DNA of 64,000 nt. Source: Oscillospiraceae bacterium. Its GTDB lineage: Bacteria > Bacillota > Clostridia > Oscillospirales > Oscillospiraceae. Made by a program: the position numbers and the translations under genes. The notes under the pieces were generated by a model, which did no database searches, was not told where the DNA came from, and worked only from the letters and a program-made list of their open reading frames with translations. The DNA lies in contig SVLK01000003.1 in the NCBI GenBank assembly GCA_015067975.1, positions 53,399 through 117,398 of the forward strand, read 5' to 3'. Shown here one piece after another: positions 1-7,625 of this stretch (within the stretch, counting starts at the first letter, position 1; each line of letters opens with the position of its first letter).

Positions 1-337
1 GCTCCAGACGGGCGGACACCGTATAATCGTAACCTTGGGCTCGGATCTCTTGCTGAGCAATCGCTTCCATAGTCTCAAGCGACGTGCTAAGACGCACCTT
101 CGCATCCGACATATCCGCCGACTGTTCCAGCAGCGCCGTCGCCTGCTCCAGTATACGGTCACGTACCTGCAATTTCAGCGCTTGGTCTTCCTGCGTGTTG
201 GAGTTGGCAATCACGTGCAGCCGGATCATCTTTTCCTGCAGTTCATCTTGCTCCTGCAGCGACCATGCACCCCAGAACAAAGTCATGGCTACCGCCAGAA
301 GTAAAGCTACTTCACCGATTTTCCATTGAATTTTCAT
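1..337 (-). CDS. spoIIR: Stage II sporulation protein R (N-terminal part, cut by window edge)
   Basis: Reading the minus strand from the ATG at 337 gives an uninterrupted frame to the left edge (112 codons). It opens with a hydrophobic signal/anchor segment (about residues 8-22, LLLAVAMTLFWGAW), followed by the SpoIIR hallmark IRLHVIANSN and DQALKLQVRDRIL. SpoIIR is made in the forespore under sigma-F and crosses to the intermembrane space, where it triggers SpoIIGA to process pro-sigma-E. It lies downstream of ispE on the same strand, separated by a strong hairpin. The start has no clean Shine-Dalgarno: the only purine-rich bases (GGACGG) are inside the 3' arm of that hairpin. The C-terminus is outside the window. 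Family identification is confident; the start is reasonably certain. Confidence 0.88.
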   Translation of the reverse strand, partial: MKIQWKIGEVALLLAVAMTLFWGAWSLQEQDELQEKMIRLHVIANSNTQEDQALKLQVRDRILEQATALLEQSADMSDAKVRLSTSLETMEAIAQQEIRAQGYDYTVSARLE

Positions 338-380
338 AAAAACACCGTCCACTATGTAGATTTCCTACATTGTGGACGGT
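338..380 (-). terminator. Hairpin plus T-run between ispE and spoIIR
   Basis: On the minus strand a 16-bp stem with one mismatch (ACCGTCCAC... at 365-380, closing at 344-360) is followed by GTTTTT that runs directly into the spoIIR ATG. It looks like the ispE terminator, but it also buries the only candidate spoIIR ribosome site, so it may reduce both read-through and translation. Confidence 0.7.
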
Positions 381-391
381 TATTTCTGTTT

Positions 392-1243
392 TTATACACT
401 CTTTGCGAGATAGACGAAACGATACTCTTTCACCATCACTTCAAAGGCACTGCGAGCCGTTTCCTCATTGAAAAACAGACCAAATACAGCAGAGCCGCTG
501 CCACTCATGCACACACCGGAAGCACCCAGCTGCGCAAGGCGTTCACAAATCGGCGGCACAGCGCTGTTTTCAGGCAGCACACACTCAAAGATATTGGCAA
601 TACGCGCACATATGCCTTCCAGATCGCCCTTTTCCAGCGCCTTGCACATTCCCTCGGTATCCACAACGCACTCAGGCTGCTCATCATCAATGCGGTGATA
701 CATGGCGGCGGTAGAATAGGATTCTTCCGGCTTACAATGGATAAACCAGCATTCCGGCAGCGAAGGCAGCTTCTGCAGCTGCTCACCGCGGCCACGCACC
801 AGCGTAGTACAGCCAGCCACACAGTAAGGCACATCACTACCGAGGCGGATGGAGATGCGCTCCAGTTCACGCATCGTCATATTGGGCGCGTAAATCTGGC
901 GCAGACCACGCAGTACCGCAGCGGCATCACTGCTGCCGCCGCCCATTCCGGCCTGCATGGGGATGTTCTTTTCGATATGGATATGGACACCATCGCACTC
1001 CACGCAAGTATGGCTGAAAAACAAAGCTGCAGCACGGTAGGCAAGATTGGTCTCATCACAGGCTAAGGTAGGGTCAGAGCAGGACACAGTGATCCCCGTG
1101 CCTGTTCCACTCTCCAGTGAAACCAGATCGGACAGCGTGGTACTTGTCATGACCGAGGTAACGTCGTGGTAACCGTCTTCGTGTTTGGTACCAACATCCA
1201 GCGTTAAGTTGATCTTGGCGGGTGCCAGTTCTACGATCTTCAT
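392..1243 (-). CDS. ispE: 4-diphosphocytidyl-2-C-methyl-D-erythritol kinase
   Basis: A 283-residue GHMP kinase that phosphorylates the 2-hydroxyl of CDP-methylerythritol in the non-mevalonate (MEP) isoprenoid pathway. The N-terminus PAKINLTLDV is typical of IspE, and the glycine-rich ATP loop MQAGMGGGSSDAAAV (about residues 95-110) and C-terminal GASGVCMSGSGSAVFGLF motif are intact. Length is normal. Its ATG overlaps the last codon of the upstream membrane protein gene by 4 nt (ATGA), so the two are translationally coupled. IspE next to sporulation or veg genes is common in Clostridia; no regulation beyond the downstream hairpin is visible. Confidence 0.95.
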   Translation of the reverse strand: MKIVELAPAKINLTLDVGTKHEDGYHDVTSVMTSTTLSDLVSLESGTGTGITVSCSDPTLACDETNLAYRAAALFFSHTCVECDGVHIHIEKNIPMQAGMGGGSSDAAAVLRGLRQIYAPNMTMRELERISIRLGSDVPYCVAGCTTLVRGRGEQLQKLPSLPECWFIHCKPEESYSTAAMYHRIDDEQPECVVDTEGMCKALEKGDLEGICARIANIFECVLPENSAVPPICERLAQLGASGVCMSGSGSAVFGLFFNEETARSAFEVMVKEYRFVYLAKSV

Positions 1244-1599
1244 TTATTTTCTCCTTCGTTATCTTCCGGACCGAGCTCATCGGTCAATGTACGGCGAATC
1301 GGAACTGCCAGCAGCAGTACGCCGACCACCTGCGCCATGATGACAAAAAATTCGACGGTTAGCTGTGCTCTCTGTGGAAGCAAGCGCAACGTATACATGG
1401 TCATCACGGCAATGAACGCAAAGACTGTGGAAAAAGGGCGCAGCATACGATAAAGCATTTCATCTGCGTTTTCCTGCTTCTCCGCAGTCAGTTTTCCCAG
1501 ACTTGCATGGTAATAATTCCACGGAAGGCGGTGCTTGAGCAGACCGCACAACGCCATATAAGCGGGCACCAGCAACGCGGGCCACCATAATGCAATCAT
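1240..1599 (-). CDS. Small membrane protein of unknown function
   Basis: A 119-residue protein not recognised as a named family. It has an N-terminal hydrophobic segment (WWPALLVPAYMALCGLL), a polar loop with KLTAEKQENADEMLYRML, then two further hydrophobic segments (FSTVFAFIAVMTMYTL and VEFFVIMAQVVGVLLLAVPI), and a charged acidic tail DELGPEDNEGENK. Three membrane segments are likely. A GGTGAAGAA ribosome site precedes the ATG. It overlaps ispE by 4 nt and is 31 nt downstream of the DUF1015 gene, so the three probably form one transcript. No function is inferred. Confidence 0.75.
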   Translation of the reverse strand: MIALWWPALLVPAYMALCGLLKHRLPWNYYHASLGKLTAEKQENADEMLYRMLRPFSTVFAFIAVMTMYTLRLLPQRAQLTVEFFVIMAQVVGVLLLAVPIRRTLTDELGPEDNEGENK

Positions 1600-1630
1600 T
1601 TCTTCACCTCAAATGGAACCCCGTGTTGCG

Positions 1631-2914
1631 TCACTTGACGATCTTGCGGCACTCCACGTAATAGCGCTTATCCTGCGCATGGCCCATAGAAAACGTCTTG
1701 CGGGGCAAAACGCCGTCCGCCATAACCGTCTTGAACAACTGCTCCTTACCCATGGGGGGCAGCAAAAAGCCCATGTTGCCTGGCTTGCTGCCCAGTTCTC
1801 GAGTAACATCATCGCCATGAATATAGTCCACCTCACCGCCATTGGTCTGCAGATAGGTGTCCAAAAAGCTCTGCAGCGTGCCCACTGCCAGCTGCATCGT
1901 GGGGTCGGGAATAGTGATATAGCCGCGATAACCGGCATAGACCACTTCAATCACATGGCCTTCGCCCTGCCCCTCATAAGCATTGGGATATGCTTTGCGC
2001 AGCTCGCCCATCAAATGAGCGGCATCCACACCAAAAAGCACGCGGTGGATCGGCTCAAACTGCAGTGCATCGTCGTGGTTATTCACCACTTCCACCAGCG
2101 CATAGCGGGCGGGCAGACGCTTGCACTCCTCTTCGCTCAAGCCCTGTTTCTGTTCTTCATAGCAGGCCTTGGCGGTAGCCAGAGAGTGATTGCCGTCACC
2201 CACGGCGAACAGCAGCGGCGCGGCAGTGCCATCGCCGTACTTGCGCTGCATCTCGTCCGCGCAGGTCAGTCCCATCAGCGCTTCGCCCACGGCATGGATC
2301 TGATCCTCACGCAAGCGATAGCCGCGGATATGCCCGCCATTTTGCATGAGGTCAAAGTCATAGACCTGCTCCATAGACTCAGCAGCAGCGCTCAGTGGTT
2401 CAATCACCGTGCGCTCGGGATCGTCGATCAGCAGCATGACATGGGGCAGCTCCATCGCAGCGTTGCGGCGCACCTTGGCACGGGGCGGAATACGCTCCAG
2501 TACCGTGCCCTCCGTGGCACGGATCAGCGCACCGGAGCCGGGGGTAAAGTCATATTGTTCCAGATCTACCATACCAATCAGACCATGACGGATACGGCCA
2601 TCAGACTGCTGGCGCTCAATGTAAAACATCGACTGAGAAAACTCAGCAAACACACCATCACACAGATAGGAATCCATCGTTTCGTTGATCTTGCCGATCT
2701 GGGCATCCACGTCAGGAGATTTCAGCTGTGCTTCGGGCAGGATCAGACGCAGCGCAGACGGCGCGTTTCCTACCTGCTCTTCCACGGCAGCCCAGTATTC
2801 CGGTTCGGAAGTAAACTGGTCACAAGCCACCACTGCCCATCTCGTCATATCACAATCCTTGGGAAGCAGAATATCCGCAGGATAAAATCCAATTTTTTCA
2901 AAAACAGGATGCAT
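1631..2914 (-). CDS. DUF1015 family protein
   Basis: A 427-residue protein matching the DUF1015 family by its opening FYPADILLPK, the segment WAVVACDQFTSEPEYW, and the central LLFAVGDGNHSLATAKACYEE, which contains the family's conserved GDGNHS. The family is widespread in Clostridia and spirochaetes; its biochemical role is not established, though the GDGNHR/S motif and a protein of similar length occur in proposed serine/phosphoserine-related enzymes. AGGAGG-type ribosome site (CCTCCT at 2923-2928 on plus). First gene of a probable minus-strand unit with the membrane protein, ispE and perhaps spoIIR. Confidence 0.88.
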   Translation of the reverse strand: MHPVFEKIGFYPADILLPKDCDMTRWAVVACDQFTSEPEYWAAVEEQVGNAPSALRLILPEAQLKSPDVDAQIGKINETMDSYLCDGVFAEFSQSMFYIERQQSDGRIRHGLIGMVDLEQYDFTPGSGALIRATEGTVLERIPPRAKVRRNAAMELPHVMLLIDDPERTVIEPLSAAAESMEQVYDFDLMQNGGHIRGYRLREDQIHAVGEALMGLTCADEMQRKYGDGTAAPLLFAVGDGNHSLATAKACYEEQKQGLSEEECKRLPARYALVEVVNNHDDALQFEPIHRVLFGVDAAHLMGELRKAYPNAYEGQGEGHVIEVVYAGYRGYITIPDPTMQLAVGTLQSFLDTYLQTNGGEVDYIHGDDVTRELGSKPGNMGFLLPPMGKEQLFKTVMADGVLPRKTFSMGHAQDKRYYVECRKIVK

Positions 2915-3094
2915 GTCGCAACTCCTCCTATGCCTTTCGACAGTTTTCTTTATTATACAATAATTGAGCGCTTTTTTTCAACGAGAAGCCCCTCATAACA
3001 ATGCCGGATTTTCTTTGTAGCAAAGCCCCTTTTTTGTATAACTTATGTAGATTTGGACAGGATAGATAGCAGAATCTTTTTTGGAGGGTTAACC

Positions 3095-3298
3095 ATGAAG
3101 ATCGTAGACCGCGTCGCGCTGGCACTTGTGATCGTCGGCGCGCTGAACTGGGGCAGCATTGGTCTGTTCGGGTTTGACTGTGTTGCGTTTTTGTGCGGCG
3201 GCCAGATGGCCATCATCAGTCGCGTGATCTATGCGCTGGTCGGCATTGCCGGTCTTTGGTGCATCACACTGCTGTTCCGCGAAGACGGCGACAAATAA
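3095..3298 (+). CDS. DUF378 family small membrane protein
   Basis: A 67-residue protein with the DUF378 (YuzA) pattern: VDRVALALVIVGALNWGSIGLFGFDCV near the start in a first membrane helix, then a second helix SRVIYALVGIAGLWCITLLF and a short charged tail. The ATG at 3095 is chosen over an in-frame upstream codon because a strong GGAGGG site lies at 3083-3088. The family is found in many Firmicutes membranes and has no defined function. It stands alone between two minus-strand genes, with a terminator directly behind it. Confidence 0.85.
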   Translation: MKIVDRVALALVIVGALNWGSIGLFGFDCVAFLCGGQMAIISRVIYALVGIAGLWCITLLFREDGDK

Positions 3299-3300
3299 GC

Positions 3301-3339
3301 AAAAAGAAGGAGTCCCCGCTAAGGAGACTCCTTCTTTTT
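3301..3339. terminator. Bidirectional terminator between DUF378 gene and rqcH
   Basis: Near-perfect 14-bp stem (AAAAAGAAGGAGTC at 3301-3314 with its complement at 3326-3339) flanked by A-run and T-run, so it can serve the convergent genes on both sides; it overlaps the rqcH stop codon. Confidence 0.88.
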
Positions 3340-5074
3340 ATTTTGTTTGCATCTTTCGAATCATTGCTTCGTCCGGTGTCACATACATCGTCTGATACGT
3401 GGTATAGACCACCATGCCGGGCTTGGCGCCGGACGGCTTTTTCACATAGCGCGCCGGCGTGTAGTCTACGGGAACTTTACTGCTCTCCCGCCCCTGCGAA
3501 TAATAAGCGGCCAGCATAGCAGCCTCCAGCAGACTCTGTTCATCCGGTTCGCCGCCATCAGTGCAGAGAATCACATGAGAGCCATGGATCTTCTGCGTAT
3601 GCAGCCAGATATCCCGCGGTGCTGCAATTTTAGTCGTCAGCTGATCGTTCTGTTTATTGCTGCGGCCAACCAGAATACGAAGCCCTGCAGAAGATCTGAA
3701 TTCCCGTGGCTTGGAAGCGCGCTGGAATTCCGGTTGTTTCTTGCTGCGGCCACGCAGATAACCGCCATCGGTCAGTTCAGCGCGGATATCATTAAAATCC
3801 TGCTCTGCCTCAGCCTGTCCCAACTGCTGCAGTACGCTTTCCAGATACTGCAGCTCGGCAGCACCTTGCTGCAGTTGCTGAGCAAGGATCTTTTCCGCCG
3901 TTTTCGCCTTATTGTACTGCTTAAAATATTTGGCTGCATCCTCCTGCGGCGACAAACGCGGATCAAGCCGTATCTCCAGCACAGGGCAATCCGGTTCATA
4001 GTAGTTCTCGGCACGAAGTATCGTTTCGCCGCGCTGCATCTTATAAAGATTGGCAGTAATCAGTTCACCGCAGATCCGCAGTTGATCTCGGTTTTGGGTC
4101 TGCGCATACTCCTTTTCCTGCAGCGCGATCTTGCGCAGCAGGCGATCTCTGGCATTGGTCGCCGTTTTCAGCAGATCCTGTCCTTTCTGGCGTACCCGCT
4201 CTGCCTGTTCGCGGCCGACATAGAAGTCATCCAGCAGCGCACCAAAAGATTCTTCGCAGCTGCACTGCGCAAAAGTTCCATACTGCAGCAATGGCAGATA
4301 TGTAAAGTCTGCCAGCTTGCCATCTCTTGTCAGCAAATAGGGTGCAGCGTTTTCCTGCGCGGTTTTCTGCCACTGAGAAAAAGAATCCCACAGTTGGCCG
4401 CATTCTTCCCCGATGCGAGCATCGGTACTGCCGCAGGCGCGAAAAACGATTTCTCTGGCGACCAGCGGAGAGATGGCTGTAAAGGTGTCCAGCAGCCAGC
4501 TGTCCAGTTTTTTCTCGGCAGGACAGGCGGCAAGCAAATCGGAAAACTCCTCCTGCTCTACAGCGAGCGGCGAAAGCTTCTCCTGTTTGGGCGGCAGATG
4601 ATAATAGAGTCCCGGCAACACCTGACGCTGCTGCGACATCTCAAAATCCACACGGCGCATACAGTCGATGATACGGCCATCCTGCGCTACAAGGATCAAA
4701 TTGGAATGGCGGCCCATACATTCAAGAATCAAGCGATAACGGCTGATTTCGCCCAGCTCGTCCATAGCGTCAATATGCAGTGTAACGACACGCTCCAGAG
4801 GTTCCTGCTCAATGGCGGCAATACGGCCGCTGCCGATATGCTTGCGCAGCAGCATGCAAAACATAGGCGGCTGTGCAGGATTATCCCGCAGCTGCTTTGT
4901 GATGTGGATACGCGGCTGATTTGCACCGGCATTGAGTAAGAGGCGGCGGTTTCCCCGCAGCAGCAGAATCACTTGATCACGGGCAGGCTGCTGGATTTTT
5001 TCAATTCGTGTACCTGTCAGCTGTGGTTCCAGTTCCTGTACCACAGCGCGCAGGCAAAGAGCGTCCAGCGGCAT
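3338..5074 (-). CDS. rqcH: Rqc2/RqcH-like NFACT protein (fibronectin-binding A homologue)
   Basis: A 578-residue NFACT-family protein. RqcH binds stalled 50S subunits carrying peptidyl-tRNA and recruits tRNA-Ala to add C-terminal alanine tails that mark the nascent chain for decay; it was earlier annotated as fibronectin-binding protein FbpA/Fbp54. The N-terminal NFACT-N region opens MPLDALCLRAVVQEL and contains LLLRGNRRLLLNAGANQPRIHIT; a long helical coiled-coil middle (about residues 280-430) is followed by the NFACT-R domain with GLRILVGRSNKQND, DIWLHTQKIHGSHVIL and PSGAKPGMVVYTTYQT. Length and order match the family. Three bases separate it from mrnC upstream, so they are co-transcribed. 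Confidence 0.92.
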   Translation of the reverse strand: MPLDALCLRAVVQELEPQLTGTRIEKIQQPARDQVILLLRGNRRLLLNAGANQPRIHITKQLRDNPAQPPMFCMLLRKHIGSGRIAAIEQEPLERVVTLHIDAMDELGEISRYRLILECMGRHSNLILVAQDGRIIDCMRRVDFEMSQQRQVLPGLYYHLPPKQEKLSPLAVEQEEFSDLLAACPAEKKLDSWLLDTFTAISPLVAREIVFRACGSTDARIGEECGQLWDSFSQWQKTAQENAAPYLLTRDGKLADFTYLPLLQYGTFAQCSCEESFGALLDDFYVGREQAERVRQKGQDLLKTATNARDRLLRKIALQEKEYAQTQNRDQLRICGELITANLYKMQRGETILRAENYYEPDCPVLEIRLDPRLSPQEDAAKYFKQYNKAKTAEKILAQQLQQGAAELQYLESVLQQLGQAEAEQDFNDIRAELTDGGYLRGRSKKQPEFQRASKPREFRSSAGLRILVGRSNKQNDQLTTKIAAPRDIWLHTQKIHGSHVILCTDGGEPDEQSLLEAAMLAAYYSQGRESSKVPVDYTPARYVKKPSGAKPGMVVYTTYQTMYVTPDEAMIRKMQTK

Positions 5075-5076
5075 GC

Positions 5077-5496
5077 TTATTCCTCCTCCATCATCTTGTC
5101 AAACAACTGGGTGATACGGTCGCGCCGGCCGTGAAGATAGAGCCAACCAAACAGCGACTCCAACGCGGTAGCTTGCTGATACTCCGCACGGCTGGCATGA
5201 TGGGGAATGGAGTGTACGTTGGCATTGCGGCCGCGGCGAAAAACCCCCTGCTCCTCTTCTGTCAGCAGTGGCTGGATCTTTTCGCTCATCCGGGCCTGTG
5301 CAGGCGCACAGACAAGTTCAATCGTAGCGCGGTGCAGCCCCTTCCCTGTTGCCTTGCCATGAGCGCACAGGTAACTGCGCACCAGCAGTTCGTATACGGC
5401 ATCGCCCAGATGCGCAAGGCCGATGCTGCTGATACAGCGGATCTCATCTTCTTTCAACTGAAGGGAAAAGTAGTCTGTCATAGGTTTCATCCTCAT
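5077..5496 (-). CDS. mrnC: Mini-ribonuclease III
   Basis: A 139-residue RNase III-like catalytic domain with no double-stranded RNA-binding domain. MrnC trims the ends of 23S rRNA precursors in Firmicutes. The signature helix GLAHLGDAVYELLVRSYL contains the catalytic aspartate, and the second half carries the paired acidic site TALESLFGWLYL. Length is normal for the family. It precedes rqcH by 3 nt, giving a ribosome-maintenance pair. In-frame Met codons at residues 1, 3 and 6 leave the exact start open; the outermost is used. Confidence 0.92.
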   Translation of the reverse strand: MRMKPMTDYFSLQLKEDEIRCISSIGLAHLGDAVYELLVRSYLCAHGKATGKGLHRATIELVCAPAQARMSEKIQPLLTEEEQGVFRRGRNANVHSIPHHASRAEYQQATALESLFGWLYLHGRRDRITQLFDKMMEEE

Positions 5497-5600
5497 TGGT
5501 GGTTTTCTTTAGTATGGCATTAAACCGGCTTTGGCGCAAGTGTTTTTATGGCGCATATCTTTTGTGCTGCTCCTCACACATTCAAACACACAGGCCGCGC

Positions 5601-5654
5601 TTGACAAAAGTACGAAACAGGACTAAGCTGTAGATAAAAGTACGAAAAAGGACT
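5601..5654 (+). promoter_or_regulatory. MarR-gene promoter with 30-bp-spaced direct repeats
   Basis: A TTGACA -35 at 5601-5606 precedes two copies of a 19-bp element, AAAAGTACGAAACAGGACT (5606-5624) and the same with one change (5636-5654), exactly 30 bp apart. Each copy is itself a weak inverted repeat (AGTAC...GGACT). The -10 is imperfect (TAAGCT at 5624-5629). The placement between the -35 and the start codon suggests an autoregulatory operator. Confidence 0.6.
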
Positions 5655-5669
5655 TTGCGGGGTGAGATT

Positions 5670-6140
5670 ATGAACGCAGGTTACAAAGAGCATGTATCCC
5701 TCATCAACAAACAAATCAAAGAACTGATTGGTATCTATCGCGATGCAGTTAAAAATCTGGATATCTCAGAAAGCGAGTTTTGGGTCTGGTATACGCTGAT
5801 TGCCTTGGATGGCGACTATACGCAGCAGGATATCTGCACCATGTGGTCGCTACCCAAACAGACAGTGAATACCATTATCACCCATTTAAGACTTAAAAAA
5901 TATGCATATTTGGAAGCTGTTCCCGGTCGGCGACGTCACAAGACCATTTATCTCACCGAAGAAGGCAAAAAGTACGGCGAAAATCTGGTGCGTCCCATTT
6001 CCTCAGCAGAAAACAGAGCTTTTGAAAAATTCTCTGCCGAACAGCTGGATTTGGTAAGCAACGCTTTTGCCCAATATATCGAAGTGATGCGGCAAGAATT
6101 CTGTACAGAGACAACGGAAAGAGGAGCTCGAGAACGATGA
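5670..6140 (+). CDS. MarR family transcriptional regulator
   Basis: A 156-residue winged-helix regulator. The DNA-binding core is visible: QQDICTMWSLPKQTVNTIITHLRLKKYAYLE (recognition helix near residues 65-95) followed by the wing VPGRRRHKTIYLTEEGKKYGE. N- and C-terminal helices would form the dimer interface. The ATG at 5670 is preferred to the in-frame TTG at 5655 because GGGGTGA (5658-5664) sits at normal distance. Its stop codon overlaps the start of the phosphatidyltransferase gene by 4 nt, so it may control that enzyme and itself through the repeats in the promoter. The ligand is unknown. Confidence 0.9.
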   Translation: MNAGYKEHVSLINKQIKELIGIYRDAVKNLDISESEFWVWYTLIALDGDYTQQDICTMWSLPKQTVNTIITHLRLKKYAYLEAVPGRRRHKTIYLTEEGKKYGENLVRPISSAENRAFEKFSAEQLDLVSNAFAQYIEVMRQEFCTETTERGARER

Positions 6141-6724
6141 AATTTATCGGTGTTTATGATTACACAGTCATTCTGACATACACGAGTCTGGTGTCAGGCC
6201 TGATCAGCATGAAATGTGCCTATGAGGGAAAACCGGGGCTGGCCATTCTCTGTCTGATGCTATCGGGCATCTGCGATTTATTTGACGGCGTTGTTGCCCG
6301 CACTAAAAAAGGCCGTACCGAGGATGAAAAGAATTTCGGCATCCAGCTGGACTCTCTGTGCGATGTGGTGTGCTTTGGCGTTGTGCCTGCCGTCTTCCTC
6401 TATTTCAGCGGCGTAAATACCGTGCTGGGACTGGCCGTTCTGTTTTTTTACGTTCTGTGCGCCGTCATTCGGCTCGCCTTCTTCAATGTGCTGGAAACAA
6501 AACGGCAAACCACCGAGGGCGGCTGCGCCAAGGAATATCGCGGTCTTCCTGTAACCACGGCCTCCATGATTTTCCCTCTTCTCTATCTCATCGGACTGAA
6601 GGTGTCTGAAGACACCATGGTTATCATATACTACGTGGTTGCTTTCCTGACGGCGGTATTGTTCATTGCTGACTTTCGCGTTCCCAAAGTGGACATCGGT
6701 AAACTCTTGTCGAAGAAAAAGTAA
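6137..6724 (+). CDS. pssA: CDP-alcohol phosphatidyltransferase, phosphatidylserine synthase-like
   Basis: A 195-residue membrane enzyme of the CDP-alcohol phosphatidyltransferase family. The signature is present as D47-x2-DG-x2-AR-x12-G-x3-D-x3-D76, with 12 rather than the usual 8 residues between AR and G (insert TKKGRTEDEK). Six hydrophobic helices are readable. The motif surroundings (GIQLDSLCDVVCFGVVPA) resemble PssA, which joins serine to CDP-diacylglycerol; a different head-group acceptor cannot be excluded. It is translationally coupled to the MarR gene (ATGA overlap) and followed by a terminator, making a two-gene unit. Confidence 0.85.
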   Translation: MKFIGVYDYTVILTYTSLVSGLISMKCAYEGKPGLAILCLMLSGICDLFDGVVARTKKGRTEDEKNFGIQLDSLCDVVCFGVVPAVFLYFSGVNTVLGLAVLFFYVLCAVIRLAFFNVLETKRQTTEGGCAKEYRGLPVTTASMIFPLLYLIGLKVSEDTMVIIYYVVAFLTAVLFIADFRVPKVDIGKLLSKKK

Positions 6725-6734
6725 CCTACAAATA

Positions 6735-6780
6735 AGGCACAGCAGAAAACTGTTGTGCCTCTTCTTCTATTTGGTTTTTT
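6735..6780 (+). terminator. Terminator after pssA
   Basis: Stem AGGCACAGCAG / CTGTTGTGCCT (6735-6760, one G-T pair) followed by CTTCTTCTATTTGGTTTTTT. Confidence 0.8.
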
Positions 6781-6791
6781 CACAATTCCTG

Positions 6792-6822
6792 TTGACTCTC
6801 ACGCTGCGTCATAGCGTACACT
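6792..6822 (+). promoter_or_regulatory. MerR-type promoter with 19-bp spacer
   Basis: TTGACT (6792-6797) and TACACT (6817-6822) are separated by 19 bp, the over-long spacing that MerR activators correct by twisting DNA. The spacer CTCACGCTGCGTCATAGCG contains the imperfect dyad TCACGCTGCGTCA typical of TipA/Mta-like operators. It lies directly before the MerR gene, implying autoregulation. Confidence 0.85.
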
Positions 6823-6843
6823 CTCTTTGTGAGGTGATAAAAC

Positions 6844-7572
6844 ATGAAAATGCAGATCAAGGAATTTGCCGAGTTTACTGGTGTCAGTGTGCGCACACTG
6901 CATTATTACGATGAGATCGGTCTGTTGACCCCGGCCAAGGTTGACACACTGACAGGCTATCGCTACTACGATGAAAACAGCCTTCTTCGCATGCAGGAGA
7001 TTCTCTTTTACCGCGAACTTGACTTTTCCTTAAAGAGCATCGGAGAGATTTTATCATCGCCAAATTACAACAAAAGCAAGGCACTGCACGAGCAAAAGCA
7101 TCTGCTGACACTCAAAAAAGAGCGGTTGGAGCGGTTGATTTTAGCCATCGACGGTGCTATGAAAGGAGAAAATGTGATGAAAGCATTCGACAACAGTGAA
7201 TTTGAAAAACACAAGGACGAGGCCAAAGAAAAATGGGGAAAAACTGACGCATACAAGGAACATGCAGAAAAGACCAAGAATTACTCCAAACAGAAGTGGA
7301 ATGACCTTGCCGAGGGAATGGATCACATCATGGCAGATTTTGCACTGTGTATGAAAAACGGAAAATCTCCCGATTCCGCCGAGGCACAGAATCTTGTGAA
7401 GATGCTGCAGAGTCATATCAATGAAAACTACTATCAGTGTACCAGCCAGATCCTCGCAGGCCTCGGTCAGATGTATGTAGGCGATGAACGTTTCAAGAAC
7501 AACATCGACAAGCATGCTGACGGCACAGCCCAGTTTGTCTGCGAAGCCATAGAATTCTACTGCAAGAAATAA
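6844..7572 (+). CDS. MerR regulator with TipAS antibiotic-recognition domain
   Basis: A 242-residue regulator. The N-terminal MerR helix-turn-helix is clear: IKEFAEFTGVSVRTLHYYDEIGLLTPA, then the wing TGYRYYDE. A coiled-coil dimerisation helix (about residues 78-110) leads into a C-terminal TipAS-type domain (WNDLAEGMDHIMADFALCMKNGKSPDSAEAQ; MYVGDERFKNNIDKHADGTAQFV), the fold that captures thiopeptides and related drugs in TipA and multidrug activators such as Mta. Preceded by a GAGGTGA ribosome site and its own 19-bp-spacer promoter. No efflux gene follows; a terminator does, so the regulon partner must lie elsewhere. Confidence 0.92.
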   Translation: MKMQIKEFAEFTGVSVRTLHYYDEIGLLTPAKVDTLTGYRYYDENSLLRMQEILFYRELDFSLKSIGEILSSPNYNKSKALHEQKHLLTLKKERLERLILAIDGAMKGENVMKAFDNSEFEKHKDEAKEKWGKTDAYKEHAEKTKNYSKQKWNDLAEGMDHIMADFALCMKNGKSPDSAEAQNLVKMLQSHINENYYQCTSQILAGLGQMYVGDERFKNNIDKHADGTAQFVCEAIEFYCKK

Positions 7573-7578
7573 ACAGAT

Positions 7579-7617
7579 ATAGCCAAGCGACAAGTTGCCG
7601 CTTGGCTATTGCTTTTG
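7579..7617. terminator. Terminator between MerR gene and aldo/keto reductase
   Basis: Nine-bp stem AGCCAAGCG (7581-7589) / CGCTTGGCT (7599-7607) followed by ATTGCTTTTG; placed between convergent genes. Confidence 0.8.
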
Positions 7618-7625
7618 TCTGCATA

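Noticed and set aside
3347..4939. Long plus-strand open frame (about 530 codons) opposite rqcH
   Set aside because: Antisense to a clear NFACT gene; translation is low-complexity with no motif and no ribosome site.
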